Assembly (NCBI GenBank): GCA_030710605.1
Contig: CP092874.1
Location: forward strand, 40,620,164-40,684,163
Reading direction: 5' to 3'
DNA length: 64,000 nucleotides
Origin: Cordylochernes scorpioides
Lineage: Eukaryota; Arthropoda; Arachnida; Pseudoscorpiones; Chernetidae
A program made the translations under genes and the position numbers. The notes beneath the pieces are model-generated. The model did not search any database. It had not been told where the DNA came from and saw only the letters and a program-made list of their open reading frames with translations. Positions within the stretch are counted from its first letter, which is position 1; each line of letters opens with the position of its first letter. Below, in pieces: positions 33,837-47,275 of this stretch.

Positions 33837-35023
33837 ATTATTTAAATTATATCCAGTATATTTATAACAAATGAGATATGTAATACTGTCATATTTGCAT
33901 ACTTAATATACTATATTTGCAGCTACGTTTTTGCATATCTAAATTGATTGCGCATATGCATTTACAACACACATACACACACCAAAGATAATATGAAGTT
34001 TATAAGAAAAACTAAAATATATATAATTAAGAATAATTGTTCATTTTTTTGATGGCTCAAGAAAGGAGAAAATTTCATATAAAAAGCATAATATAAATCT
34101 CTAAAAAAAGCTCTACTGAGTAACGGAATTTGATGTGTAAGGGATTTTAGGCTAAAATTGAATATTTTATAAGGCGCCAAAATTGGATTTTGGTTTGGTC
34201 AAAATGCAGCGTCGTCTGTTTCAGCCCGAGTTTTAAAACATTTGTTTGGATTGGAAAAATATGGGGAAAATGTATTAATATATTTGTAGTAATCTCTCTA
34301 TATATATTTTAATTTAAATTTCGTAGAAAAAATATTGTGCGTGGGAATATATTAATTAGAGACTTTTAATATTTTCGTCTGCTCCTTACCGCCAATTTAG
34401 TATTAATAACAAGACTACATGTTAGTCTTAAAATATTAGGCCAGATGAAATAGAATATTTTTGTTTTAAAAAAGACAAAATCGATATAATTTTTTATTGA
34501 AATGGAACTCTTTAGAACATAATTGAAAGTATTCAATGATACTTTATTCATTGTGTGTGTGCAAGCTGATCAAATAAAATTGAAAAAAATAGACGGAAGG
34601 AAATTGATCTATAAAAAGTGGACCGAATGAAATCCAGGATAAGCTTTCGATTACATTCTTGTACTAAAGAAGGGCGCTCTTTCGTCCTTGGGAGAAGAAA
34701 TCGCTCCATAAGGTGGAAGAGCCAAATTTATTTGGCCAACGGCATAGACGGAAGAAGACATTGGCAAACCACTTCTGTATCAAGCACTGCTGAATCAAAT
34801 TGAAGAATATTTGTTCGCATTGTCACCAAAAGTCGAATAAAACTTAATGAACCCTAACAACCACATTAATTATATAAAGTATTGCTATATTGAAGTGCAG
34901 TGTCATCGATGTACTGAGGTACGCACACTGTTATGGCATGAGCCTATACTGCCGTACCATTTAAAAGTATCTGTGGCATAGGTGCTAAATCTGCCTAATT
35001 ATTTATAATTTTATATAATGTTA

Positions 35024-36367
35024 CGAGGGTAAGCTGAAAGTTATCTGTCTGACCCAAAGATGGCATTCCAATCGGTAAAATAATACATTTCCTTCCTGTG
35101 CGTACAGGTCATTAGTTCATTGGACAAGTTTCAACTTGTTCGCTTAAGTAGTTTGTGCAAACGAGTTTTTGCAGTATACGTCTTGTGTGCGTTTAATTAA
35201 AATGATAAACTTGGATAGCGTGCAGTTATTAAATTCTTCGTTTTGGATTCATACGAAGTTGAGAAATATTTAAGGAAACTCTGCTCCTTCAATTTCAATC
35301 GTTAAAAAGTAAACAGCTGAATTTAAACGTGATTGCACGGCGCTCGAAGATGACCAAAGTGAAGGACGGCCAAAAACTGCAACCACACCGGAAACTATTG
35401 AAAATGTGCACAATATCGTGTTATTCAAAAGGCGACTAAAGGTGTTTGAGATAGATATAGTCGTAGGAATATCAGAAAAAAAGGTGCGGAACATCTTGCA
35501 CGAAGAATTAGGAATGCGATATCTCTGCATTAGGTGGGAGCCGTATTTACTGAATGCAGATCAAAAGCAAATAGGCAAACGACATTCGAGCAATGTATGG
35601 ACCTATTCAAGAAGGATCCGACCGATTCTATGCGGCGATTTGTCACCATGGATTAATCATGGGTCGACCAATATACGCCAGAAACCTTACAGCAGTAGAA
35701 GCAGTGGGTTGAAGTCGGTGGTTCAATGCCAAGGAAAGCAAAGTCGATCGTATTTGCCAGAAAGGTCATGGCCAGTGTGTTTTAGGATCCCAAAGGGATC
35801 CGATTAATTGATTATCCGATAAAGACAGAACTATTACAGGTAAATATTGCTCTAAACTTCTTGACCAGCTGGATGTCAAAATTTGGATAAGAGGCCTGGC
35901 TTGAGGAAGAAAAAATCATCTTTCATCAGGACAACACCCCTGTTCGCAAAAGTGTGTTGACAATGGTAAAGGGCGGGATTTGAAGTACGATTTGCTAGGC
36001 CATCCCTTCTATTCTCCTAATTCAGCACCCTCAGACTTTCGCCTCTTTCCACACCTAAAGAAATCTGTTTCTGGAAAGCGCTTCGCGTCTAATGAAGAAG
36101 TTGAGAGGGCCGTAGATGAATATTTTAACAGCCTTCCAGACTCTCATTTCCGGGAAGGGATACTGATATTGGAGAGAGAGGGAGAATATGGTTTAACGGG
36201 CTAATAACCAAATTGTATGATTTTCGAGCCCAAAAATGATATTGGAGAGAGAAACGCTGAACCAAATGTGTTAAAGTAAAGGGAATTTATGTATAAAAAA
36301 TATTTTATTTTTAAACTGATAATCAGAGTCTTTAATTGTTAGGCCGAGAACTCTCACCTTTCCCTCG
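35024..36367 (+). mobile_element. Second mariner family, decayed (copy 2)
   Basis: Allele of 4114-5451, 1344 bp, with the same imperfect TIRs and the same missing TA on the right. It keeps longer open stretches than copy 1. Confidence 0.8.
35202..36204 (+). pseudogene. Mariner transposase remnant (copy 2)
   Basis: Allelic to 4291-5287. Two stretches remain open here. The 133-codon stretch 35406-35807 includes the second helix-turn-helix (segment KVRNILHEELGMRYL). The 74-codon stretch 35980-36204 contains YSPNSAPSDFRLFPHLKKS and the family C-terminus. An in-frame stop near 35269 (TTTAAG, where copy 1 has TTTACG) and frameshifts between the blocks still destroy the protein. The middle of the catalytic domain is in the wrong frame in both copies, so the decay predates the split of the two copies. 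Confidence 0.8.
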
Positions 36368-36599
36368 TGTATTGTATGTTATATCTTCATGTTATTAATA
36401 AAATAAACGGATTAAAAAGTCTACACTGACTTTGTATTGATTTTTAATTGCTCTAGTTCGAGTATGATCGAAGTGTAAGTTTTGCGATCGATCAATGTAA
36501 GTGCACCTTAGGTAGATAGGTTAAGAAGTACTACTCTAGTGAAAATACACTCATAGAGAAAACCTAAGGTAGTTGTACCTTTTAGCATGTATATTCGAA

Positions 36600-37260
36600 T
36601 TTAGACAATAGCTCTGAAGATATTACAGTGACCTTTATCAAATACACACGAGATAACAAAGTGTGAAAAGAATTGCCTTTATCTCCTTTAAAAATATCAG
36701 ACGATTAGTAACATGAAATACTTTCCAATTCCTTTTGTTTATGAGTACAGGTGAATTCTGCTCCAAAGAATGGATCAACAGAGTTCAATAGTGGGAGGAA
36801 AAGAAGCAGATCTTTATAGGTCGTTAAAGGATGAAGAATGGTGGACTTAATATGAAGCTTTAGAAAGATAAAGAACTGAAGATGTTGAAACATTACGCTT
36901 CTGGACATCAGAAGCACGATAAAAAGAAACTGAAAAATAAAAACACAATGATCTTCATTGAAGGCATGAGATAACCTTGTATGAACGAATTGCCTCTGTC
37001 TCCTTAAAAAAAAAGATGACCGGCGACATCAAATCTCCAATACATATATTGGTGGATAAAGAACTGAAGATGGAGAAACATCACTCCTCTGGGCATTAGA
37101 GCCTGCTAAAGAGTAAAGAAAGTGAAAAGGAAATACACGATGATCTTTATTTATGACACACGAGATAACCAAGTATGAACAAAATTGCCTCTGACTCCTT
37201 AAAAAAATAGACCACTGGTGACAAAAAAATATCCACTACATAGATTGTGGTGGACGATTT
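36600..37260 (+). repeat. Diverged tandem repeat, period about 215 bp (copy 2)
   Basis: Allele of 5690-6350 with the same three blocks and only small indels. Confidence 0.6.
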
Positions 37261-38381
37261 CTAATCCAAAAGGGAATCCTGTAAACCTACGGTTTATCTC
37301 CAGTTCTTTGCTTAATCCTCAAGGCACCCATTCCATCTTAGCTGTAAGCTTTCAATAGCCCTCAAATAGAAGGTCTCTTTAAGCTTATATAAAAAGGTCT
37401 CTTGCCACCAATATATACATAATATATACATATTATATCCATTATATATCAGCTATTTATATGCTGGACTAGGATATTTAGTCAAATATCCTATAGTCTT
37501 TATATTATGCAACTTCCTAATTGCAACACAACTTGCAGGTAAAATAAAATATATCAACCTAAATAAATTCTAGATACAACACTAGATTCATACAAGTAGA
37601 ATGGTATACAAAACGATATTAATAATAATGTAGTCCATTTAAAGTAGTGAATTGAAGTTAGATTCATTTTATTAATCATTATATTCAGGTAGATAATATC
37701 ATTATAATATTTATTATAAGTTAATATAGAAAAACTCCCACCATAGCTCGTTAAAATCAATACCAAATATCTCTATAGATACCAGGAAATTTTCCAAAAT
37801 AGTACATTTTTTATAATAAAGAGAGATTTATAGTATATAAATATTTTTGTTTGAATATTTTTATTATTTGAAAAATATATATATATACATTATACTTTAG
37901 GAGAATATTCATTAATAGATCAGAAGTATGGAATATTATACAAACAGTATACTCATTCTAATCAACATACACAAGCAACCTGTAAAAAATCAAAGAAATA
38001 TGAAATCAATAATATTCTAGAGAATTTCTTCAAGATGTCTCGAGGGATGTTCTCAAGATTGATCCGTAGCACCATCACTAGATACATACTAGAAGAATAT
38101 CTTCACAAACAACCAATCCCCTATCAGCACACACAACCCTATTTACAAATATCTTAGGTATTTCTTGAGTAAACACTTGGAAAGAGGGAAATATTCAGTA
38201 GTTAATACCTTATCCCAACGACTCCAAATAGCACTACCAATAACAAATATATTTCTTGCAATCAGCAACCACTTTATCAACTCACAGACAATTCATAAAT
38301 TATAAAAGACTTCGAACAAAACAAATCCCAGGAAAATTTTGAAAAATAAAATATTCCATTTGAATTTTTGAAAATATATAT

Positions 38382-38681
38382 TGTCAAGAAGCTTATCCAG
38401 ATGGGACACCTGTCAATCATCCCCGGACCCCGGGGGGGAGACCACAGGTGTGAGGAGTTCTCGGAATCTTTTCTGCAAATAAGGAAAACGGGACGCCTCG
38501 GTGGTTGGCGACGCTCATTATTATTATCTTTACCTTGGGAGAAGTTGTATTATTATCTGACCGTCTCTCTCCCTATAAATACCTCTTGTAGATAATTTTA
38601 TTGGAGAGCTAGAAGGTAAATACCCTTTATAATAAATTAATTATTCCCAAATTTGCCCTTGCTTTATTTATCTCCGCGACA
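38382..38681 (+). repeat. 5' LTR of gypsy element (copy 2)
   Basis: 300 bp. I see no difference from the copy 1 5' LTR. It has the same TATAAATA and AATAAA-type signals. Confidence 0.9.
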
Positions 38682-38699
38682 TATTTTGGCGGAGACGCT

Positions 38700-39915
38700 G
38701 GGTAAAGTGACGGAACTTCGAAGAAGTCGACGTCTACAGGGACGTGAACCAATTCTTGAACCTTTGACACAAAGAATAAAAAGAAAGACGACCACAGACC
38801 TACTGTTAGCGGATCCTACCTCCCTTGTTAGCGCCAACGAGATCCTTCTACCTTTTCTGGAGATGGAAATATAAACCTTGGACAGTGGTTGAAAGAATAC
38901 GAGAGAGTGTCGAAGTACAACAGATTGGACGAGACCATGAAGCTTGCCAAGTCTTTTACTTGAACGGAACTGCTGGAAGGTGGTTTGATAATAACGAAGA
39001 ATCACTCAACTCGTAGAGAAGCTTTGAAGCATTCCGCGGTGTTCGGACGGCAGGAGGATTCTGCTCGACGCGCCGAGGAAGTTCTGAAGTCAAGAGCATT
39101 GAAGGCCGAGGAATACAGCGAGTCATACATCCAGGAGATTCTTAGTCTCTGCCACCAAGTGAACCCTCGCATGGAAGAAGGTGAGATAGTTGCTCACATT
39201 ATAAAGTGAATTTCGGAGGATACATACCAGGTATTGGTGGCGAAAGACATACAGACGGTAGATGAGATCCTGAGGTTTTGCCGACATCTGGCAACCGTCA
39301 AGTAGCGCAGGATCGGCCGTACGAAATTCGCCAGGTTGTCAAACGTAATGTCCATTTCGTGTGTTGACGACTCAGACGACTTGGCCGGCTTAATTCGCCT
39401 CATCGTTAGAGAAGAAATTAAAAAGGTCTTCTCAGCACCTGAAGTGGTCAATCCTCTCCGAGAAGTGAACGCCTTGGAACAGACTGTGAGCGAAGAAGTC
39501 ACCCGTGCTCTCCAACCTACCAGACCACAAATCAACGTGGTACAACAACAACCACGCACGCCCTATAATATCGACCGACAGACCCAACCCAGGAAGACGG
39601 AACAATGGAGAACCTACGACGACAAACCTATCTGCTTCCACTGCGGACGACCCGGACATGTCGTCCGTTATTGTAGGGAACGACGGCAGGTCTTCGCTGA
39701 AGCCAGGTCAAGGAATGGCGGAGAAGGAAGAAATGTTGGATTTTCGAGTCGACCCCCAAGATATGCCGCCGACGAAGACTATGAATCGCCCCAAACCTCG
39801 AAGTACTTCTACAGGAGCTCTTCCCCACATCCAAGCCGCGCAAGGTAGCCAGTCCGAAGACAATCCCAGTCGCCAGCCCTCCGTTTCAGCCGTTCTCCCA
39901 AGCCTCAGAATATAA
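38700..39915 (+). pseudogene. gag of gypsy element (copy 2), zinc knuckle in frame
   Basis: The 170-codon stretch 39336-39848 is the best view of this Gag. It has an acidic and basic helical region (VREEIKKVF, SEEVTRALQ), then a glutamine-rich linker. The knuckle follows with Cys100, Cys103, His108 and Cys113 (CX2CX4HX4C), then an Arg-rich tail. The knuckle would bind element RNA. The N-terminal part (38700-39209) is in pieces with stops identical to those of copy 1, for example the TAG after LNS at about 39014-39016. The whole is therefore not translatable as one protein. Confidence 0.82.
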
Positions 39916-40009
39916 AAAAAACTAAGTGGAGCGGCTTCTAACGGGGGTGAGGTCGTCATTCAGGAAAATCCACCAGGGTATATCGCCGCTAAATTAAAAG
40001 AAAAAATTG

Positions 40010-40406
40010 TCATGGTCAAATAAATGGACGCAAAATTAAAGCATTGATGGATTCAGGAGCAGACCTTTCCGTTATTTCGGACAAATTTCGACGCGAATGT
40101 GTTCTGAACATTGAAGTTAATGGTCTGAAGATATCCTTTGAATTCGTTGTTATGGTGGAATGCAGCCATGACATCATATTCGGATGGGGCATCTTCAAAT
40201 TCACCGAGGCTGTCATTGATTGTGGCAGGAATGAACTCCAAGGGGAAACCTCTTTCCTGGAACCTCGAGAGGGGGAAAACCAAAAATTGTTTGCTTCCGA
40301 CGACTTTGTCATTCCGCCTAAATCAATAAAGAAGATCAGTGTGATAAACGAAGATATATGTGGTGTTAGAGATGTTTTGTCTCAGCTTCTAAGGACTTAT
40401 TTTTAA
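40010..40406 (+). pseudogene. Protease region of gypsy pol (copy 2)
   Basis: This region carries the retropepsin motif MDSGADLSVIS starting at 40044-40046, with the catalytic Asp in DSGA, and a segment DIIFGWGIFKF typical of the second conserved block of Ty3/gypsy proteases. The open stretch of 120 codons ends in a stop at 40404-40406, present also in copy 1. In a live element this enzyme would process Gag-Pol. Confidence 0.8.
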
Positions 40407-40640
40407 GAAAGGAAGTTCTTATACCAAACTCATTGGTTACATTTCGACTCGGCTCATTTGGGTGGCGAATGGAGCGTCTTGGCCGCAACTGATTTCATCA
40501 GGAATGAATATGTGCACCATGGAAAGTTATGAGAGAATGGGAATATCTGCAGTCTTTTTGAATCCAACGATAAGTTACAAGAAAAGCAGCTAAAGTCAGG
40601 TGAATGGTCACAGAAGATAAACCTTACTCTAGATCCAGGA

Positions 40641-41771
40641 TTGTCTGAAATTCAAAGGTTACCGCTTGTTTCATGCATTGACGAGTTTATTGACATATTT
40701 GACTTTGGGAGTACTCCTATTAAGCCCATCAGTACTGTGAAGCACAAGATAAACACAGGAGACCACTCTCCTATCAAACAGCGGCCCTATAAAGTAGCAT
40801 CAAGTGAACGACGACTAATTTAAGATGAAGTGAGCAAGGTGATTGAAAATCACATCGTGAAGCCCTCGGAAAGTCCTTGGTCATCTCCAGTTATTCTAGT
40901 TCGAAAGAAAGATGGGACTTGGAGATTCTGCGTAGATTATCGTCGATTGAATAAGATAACAAAAAAATTATGTTTAGCCGCTGCCACGCATTGACGTACC
41001 TTGGACAGTTTAGTCCGCTCTAGTTACTTCTCCACGATGGATCTTCGGTCCGGGTATTGGCAGATTGAAGTGGAGGAAAAAGACAGGGATAAAACTGCCT
41101 TCATCACTCTAGATAGGCTGTATGAATTCCGAGTAATGCCTTTCGGTCTATGCAACGCTCCAGCAACGTTTGAAAGGATGATAGATAGTGTTCTCGGCAG
41201 TCTTAAATGGAACATGTGCCTTTGCTATCTGGACGACAACGTAGTTTACGCACCTACCTTTGAGGAGCATCTACGTCTTCTACAACTTGTTTTAAGGTGC
41301 ATCCAGAAAGCTGGACTAAGCTTGAACGACAAAACATGTATTTTTGGATCAAGGAGGATAAAGATTTTAGGACACCTTGTTGACGCCAATGGAATTCACC
41401 CAGATCCAGATAAAGTTGAAGCCGTCTTTAAATTTCCGAGGCCAAGGAATATCTCTGAACTGAGGAGCTTTCTTGGATTATGGTCCTGTTACCGAAGATT
41501 TATTGAAAACTTTGCCGACCAAGCTAGATATTTGCATGACCTACTGAAGACTGAAAAACAATTCTATTGGGATGCAGCTCGAGGGAACGCGTTTGAAGTC
41601 TTTAAAACAGCTCTAATTTCAAAGCCTGTCTTGGGACACTTTGATGAATCCGCTGATACCCATCTATATACGGATGCAAGCGAACATGGTATTGGAGCTG
41701 TTCTTCTACAAATACAAGGTGGAAAGGAGCGGCCTATAGCTCATGCATCAAGAAGCTTGACAAAAGGCTGA
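40641..41771 (+). pseudogene. Reverse transcriptase and RNase H of gypsy pol (copy 2)
   Basis: The stretch 41001-41771 keeps 256 codons open. RT palm motifs are DLRSGYWQ (residues 14-21), FRVMPFGLCNAPATF and the catalytic YLDD (76-79). The linker and thumb include FLGLWSCYRRFI. RNase H starts with LYTDASEHGIGAVL, where Asp225 is the first catalytic Asp. Upstream, the fingers region (40641-40823 and about 40905-40960) is separated by stops shared with copy 1, including a TAA right after RRLI and a TAG in a YV*P context. RNase H continues past a frame break at 41841 to ADCLSRSP near 42010. Copy 1 breaks this region in several more places, so copy 2 is the better template for classification. Confidence 0.87.
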
Positions 41772-42234
41772 AAATAACTACTCTATAACAGAAAAAGAAT
41801 GCCTTGTTGTAGTCTGGTCTATTAGCAAATTCCGTTCATATTTGTTTGGTCGACCATTCACGGTTGTCACTGACCATCATTTTCTATGTTGGTTGGTAGG
41901 GCAGAAAGATCCTTCTGGCCGTTTGGCAAGATGGGCGCTGAAGTTGCAAGAATTTGACGTGACCATTATATACAAGAGCGGACGCAAACATAAGGATGCC
42001 GATTGTCTGTCAAGGAGCCCGCTTGAGAACGATCAACCAAGTGCTGTGATGTCACTAACCAACGTTGATATAGATCAGATTAAAGACCCGGATTTAGCTA
42101 AAATAATCGATAATTTAAACTCAGGCTACACCACAAAGAAATTCAGCATCATCGACGGCATCTTATACAAGAAAAACTATAGAACAACTGGAAGACCCTG
42201 GCTTATGATGATTGCTAAGCACTTAAGATAGGAA

Positions 42235-43010
42235 GTTATGGCAGATTTACATAATGCTCCTACAGCTGGGCATTTGGGTTTCGCCCGAACGTATGACAAA
42301 GTGAAGAAACGAATCTATTAGCCTGGCCTTTATAGAACTGTTCGCCAATATGTAAGCCATTGTCGGGAGTGTCAACGAAGAAAGAAATTACCTCGACGTC
42401 CGGCTGGACATCTTGTATCCATACCGCCCGTAGAAAAGCCATTCTATAAGTCGGGGTTGATCTCCTTCGAAGATTTCCAGTTTCTAAAAATGGAAACCGT
42501 TGGATCATTGTGTGCACCGATTATATGACAAGGTATGCCATAACGAAAGCGATCCCAGACGGAAAGGAAATCGAAACAGCTAAGGAAGATGTTATCTTGA
42601 AGCATAGAGCTCCTAGAAAAATGATAACAGATCGCGGAAGAAATTTCATTTCTCAAGTAATAAAAGAGATCAATGCTCTGTGCGGAATTGTGCACAGATT
42701 CACAACGGCCTACCATCCCCAGACCAACGGCCTGACTGAAAGGTTCAACAAAACTCTCAGAGATATGTTATCCATGTACACAGGTGTTGAGCAGAAGGAC
42801 TGGAACCAAGTTTTCCCCTAAGTAACTTTTGCTTACAACACTGCGAAACAGGAGGCGATCGGCTACACCCCGTTCTTTCTTGTCCACGCCCGCGAGGCCG
42901 AGACCTATATCGATGCCGTACTACCTTACCTACCAGATGAGATCTCTGACGACTACGTTGGAGAACTTGTGACCAGAGCTGAGGAAGCGCGTTAACTCTC
43001 CCCGATCACG
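42235..43010 (+). pseudogene. Integrase of gypsy pol (copy 2)
   Basis: The zinc-binding N-terminus is visible around 42265-42385 (HLGFARTYDKV ... CRECQRRK), interrupted by a TAG shared with copy 1. The catalytic core is in the 103-codon stretch 42510-42821, with Asp41 in MITDRGRNF and Glu77 in TNGLTERF, exactly 35 residues between them as in the D,D-35-E family. The first catalytic Asp lies upstream in another frame. A shared stop follows WNQVFP at 42819-42821. C-terminal sequence (YNTAKQEAIGYTPFFL, then VTRAEE) is recognisable to about 43000. It would insert the cDNA into host DNA if intact. Confidence 0.85.
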
Positions 43011-43241
43011 CCTTTCACAATTACAGGCGAAAGACCGTAGACTTTACGACCAGAAACATACCAGAAGGATGATCTTGTGTGGGTTTTTACTCCCACCCGA
43101 AAAGTAGGACTCTAAGAAAAGCTACTGAAGAGATACTTTGGTCCCTACAAGGTGACCAAGAAGCTTTCAGAAGTTACGTATGAAGTAGAGCCCGTGGACC
43201 CGTCTCCCCGATCATCGCTGTTTTCTCTAAAGAGCGAGTAA

Positions 43242-43547
43242 TGTCAAGAGGCTCCATCCAGGTGGGACACCTGTCAATCATCCCTGGACCCCGGAAGGGG
43301 GGGACCACAGGTGTGGGGGGGTTCTCGGAATCTTATCCGCAAATAAGGAAAACGGGACGCTTTGGTGGCTGGCGACGCTCATTATCATTATCTTTACCTT
43401 GGGAGAAGTTGTATTATTATCTGACCCTCTCTCTCTCTCTATAAATACCTCTTGTAGATAATTTTATCGGAGAGCTAGAAGGTAAATACCCTTTATAATA
43501 AATTAATTATTCACAAATTTGCCCTTGCTTTATTTATCTCCGCCACA
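43242..43547 (+). repeat. 3' LTR of gypsy element (copy 2)
   Basis: 306 bp. It matches the copy 1 3' LTR apart from single-base length changes in G, A and T runs. Confidence 0.9.
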
Positions 43548-44377
43548 ATATATATAAAGATAAAATGATCAAAAAAGCTTCTTTATTCACTATTATAGCT
43601 TTCGGGTTAAAAAAACACAGGCCTTTTACTATCCCTAATGTTGAAATGACTAATATTCTATTACATAAGAGCGAGTTTTATTAAACAGGTCTGTACAGAA
43701 TATTTTCTCAATTGACCTATATTTCACCCACATATTTGGAAGCTATCCAGTCTATTAACCTAGAAAAAAACAACAAATTGAACATGATACAAGTTTTTTA
43801 ATCACTTTGCCTTTATATTTGCCTTTATTGCCTTTGCCTCGTAGAATGGCCCATTGTAGATATATATGTCGTATTTTATATGCTGTATTGTTGAATTTGA
43901 TTAGAATTTTTTAATGAAACTGATTCCAAGAATATTAATCAAACATTATATTTATTGGTTTACAATAGAGAGAACAAAATATAAAAGGGAAACCAATATT
44001 AAACAAAGGAACTTATTTCTCTTTCGGTTAGCGCCTATTGACCTGTGAGCTTACACCACTCTGTGGTAACAATTAATTAATACATATACAACAATAAGAC
44101 GTATTTTTATACTTTTTTTTACAAATCAACCAAGTACGTTTGTCGAATGGCCAATTAGAAAAAAATAAAAGAATTTAAAAGATGCATGTTAGCAGTATAG
44201 CATAAGAAACGATAAAAACCAATATATCATCCAATTTAATTACTTAAATATTGAAAATGTTAATTAAGTAAAAGATAAGAATTTTTCACAAGCTCAACAA
44301 AGAACATTTCTCGAATAGCCAATTGAATATAAATTAATATAAATAAATTCAGTAGATACACACCAGCAATAGAAGAT

Positions 44378-44569
44378 ATGCTCTCTCAAAATGCAGCCTC
44401 ATCCAAGCTTATTACTACAGGCGAATTCTTCGGCATCGATAAAGAGCGTTTCAGGAATGAGCTATTGAATAGAAGAACTTCAACATACCAAGAGTCTAGC
44501 ATATCTATCAACAAAGAATCCATTCTATCAACTCTCAGCCAATTAGGGCAGGACACGAGGGAAAGATGA
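44378..44569 (+). CDS. Unrecognised 63-residue ORF (copy 2 allele)
   Basis: Same encoded sequence as 13468-13659. The conservation covers too little divergence to prove selection. Confidence 0.25.
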   Translation: MLSQNAASSKLITTGEFFGIDKERFRNELLNRRTSTYQESSISINKESILSTLSQLGQDTRER

Positions 44570-45034
44570 TATATCCCTGGGTATCCATCACCTCAGAATC
44601 CCCGCAAAATTCATCTTCCCTGAAATTGCATCGCGTGATCAAATATTTGTTTGCCAACTAATGGAGCGTCCGGAATATATTTTCCTTCACCAGAGGGTAG
44701 CACCAGCCATCTTCTAGAATCTTCTTATCAAAATTCTTCTGAGTTATGATACCATTTAGTTAGGTTCATATATATATATGTAGTAACCGAGAAATTGTAA
44801 TTGAATAATACTAGTAAGTTGAAAATATAAATATAATGTAAATATGAATATTTAGTTAAATTTGTCATTTTCTTTTACATAAAATAAAGAATTATGATTC
44901 ATCACACATATTATGCTAACATATTAAAATGAATTTTAATTTTATAATGGATTTGATTGATATAGAAAGGTTCCAATATTAAAATTATATATTATTTTTA
45001 TGAAAGATTTGCAATTTATAATTCCAAACGGTGG

Positions 45035-45895
45035 CAATGAAGATCTTGAATAAATATGATTGTGTTTGATATCGAAGTCTTGAAATTTATATTAATGATG
45101 GTTTATGAGAGTTTTAAAATTATAATTATATTGATAGTTGCTACGGAAGACTTAAAATTGATATTATTGATGGGTGAAATGGGAGTCTTGAATAGATACT
45201 AATGATGGTTGTTATAGAAATCTTATAATTGATATTAATGATGGCTGCTATGGAAGTCTTGAAATTAATATTAATGATAGTTGCTATGGAAGTCTTAAAT
45301 TATATTATTGATGGTTGCTATGGAAGTCTTATAATTGAAATTAATGCTGGAGGTTGCTATGGTAGTCTTATATTTGATATTAATGATGGTTGCTATGGAA
45401 GTCTTAAATTTGAGATTAATATGTTAGTTGCTATGGAAGTAATATAGTTGATATTAATGATGGAGGTTGCTATGGAAGGCTTTAATTTGATATTAATGTT
45501 GGTTGCTATGGAAGTCTTATAATTGAAATTAATGCTGAAGTGGCTATGGAAGTCTCATATTTGATATTAATGATGGTTGCTATGTAAGTATTAAAATTGA
45601 AATTAATACTGAAGGTTACTATGGAAGACTTATATTTGATATTAATGATGGTTGTTATGGAAGTCTTAAATTCGAGATTAATGTTAGTTGCTATGGAAGT
45701 ATTATAATTGATATTAATGCTGGAGGTTGCAATGGAAGGCTTTAATTTGAAATTAATGTTGGTTGCTATGGAAGTCTTATATTTGATATTAATGATGGTT
45801 GCTATGGAAGTCTTAAAATTGAAATTAATGCTGAAGGTTACTATGGAAATCTTATATTTGATATTAATGATGGTTGCTATGGGAGTCTTAAATAG
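45035..45895 (+). repeat. Minisatellite, 36/39-bp unit (copy 2)
   Basis: Allele of 14130-14985 with the same unit order. More units here are exact multiples of three. As a result longer open stretches survive (45229-45447 and 45708-45926), but no frame spans the whole array. Confidence 0.85.
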
Positions 45896-46469
45896 GCGAC
45901 AAAAAGGAATAATACTATTAATCTAATAGAAATAAGGATATCAGAAAATAGACGATCTTGAGGTAATAAAATTTTTTATACTGTTGAAATAAACTCAAAT
46001 GATGTTTAAAAGTTCGAAGTTGTAAAGTTTTAAAATCTATATATGATGACAGAGATGAAAAAATACTCTAAATTTAATAATATAAATGATTCATGAGGGT
46101 TGAATATTCTAAGATATAATGTGACTAATGATATTAGTAACATAAAATGTTTATAATAATGGTGGGGTTTGGATGGTTTATAATGGCTGAGTGGTTGAGG
46201 TATAGAACAATAAAACAAAGAAATATAGCATACAAATATAAAAAGGGTGATAGCTTGATTGATTTTGAAAATGGATGGCATTGACGAAGATGATTGTAAT
46301 AAAGATAAGGGTAACATTAAAAGATGGCATTCTAATTAAGAAAAATATTTCACACTGGGGGTTAAAATAATGTAAAAGTAGTGAAACACACAATGATAAT
46401 TGAAGAAATAAAATAAAGCAAAAATAAAATTATATGAAAAAATAAAAGAAAATATAATAATATAAAAGA

Positions 46470-47246
46470 AATAAAATGTTTGTTCTGGTAATAGGATCGG
46501 GAGGCCGAGTTGAGCTCATTGAAGAGAAACAGGGGCTCACCTTTGAGAAGCTCGTGGAGTCTTGCAGACCCGTACCCGATCTCGTTCCGCACGGCTTCCA
46601 GTTGCGGAAGAAGTGTTCCGCGGATAGGTGCCATAGGGGAGACATAGGCACGTGGATCCATCACTTCTTGGAGGACCTTGGTCAGTCAGTCCATCAACGT
46701 GTCCACGCTGGGCCGGATGAAAGTGGCGGGCAACTCAGAAGCGTCCACGTAGTGATCCCCGTCTTCGTCCATAGTCCTTTGTCCACTGTCCGCCATCATA
46801 ATCCTGTCGACCTTTACGGGTCTACTGTCGTAAACCCGGGTAAGCCAACAAGTGAGTTGGAAGCAGTCGGGGTTGAGTGGCAAGGCGTGCAGAATTGGAA
46901 GTCCGCACGGGACAGTAAGGATAAAGTTTGGCATCAAAAGACGCTCTCCTAGTACGTCTCACGTGGCACCAGGGCCAGGGAAAAGTTGAGGATTAACTGA
47001 GAAAGCTCGGCGTCCTGCATGAAGCCGCGGGGGCAGAGAGGAGCCAAAACGGTGGCCTGGAGGGCCGCCGTGAGACCTAGCACTGAGCGGGCCTCTTCGA
47101 GAATATCCACTGTAACCTGACTAACTGTCAACATCCGGACCAACGCCCTATTTGTCCGTCTCTGGTTCCCCGGGTGTCCGGTGGCAAGCTGGTGTCACTT
47201 TGAGACGACTAGAAAAGACGTCATACTTTATTACTTACATATCACA
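46470..47246 (-). mobile_element. LTR plus gag-like start, truncated element (copy 2)
   Basis: Allele of 15560-16335. The LTR-like part is 46805-47246 and the gag-like part 46470-46804. Differences are a few substitutions and single-base indels, for example GGGGGGGAC in copy 1 versus GGGGAGAC here, which changes the reading frame of the gag-like stretch. Confidence 0.5.
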
Positions 47247-47275
47247 TTGTTTAAATTACGATATATATATATATA

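Larger units (their letters stand above)
38382..43547 (+). mobile_element. Ty3/gypsy LTR retrotransposon, full length but dead (copy 2)
   Basis: Allele of 7467-12632 with LTRs at 38382-38681 and 43242-43547 and the same AT flanks. The internal order is the same. Several frame breaks of copy 1 are absent, while the shared stops remain. Confidence 0.93.
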
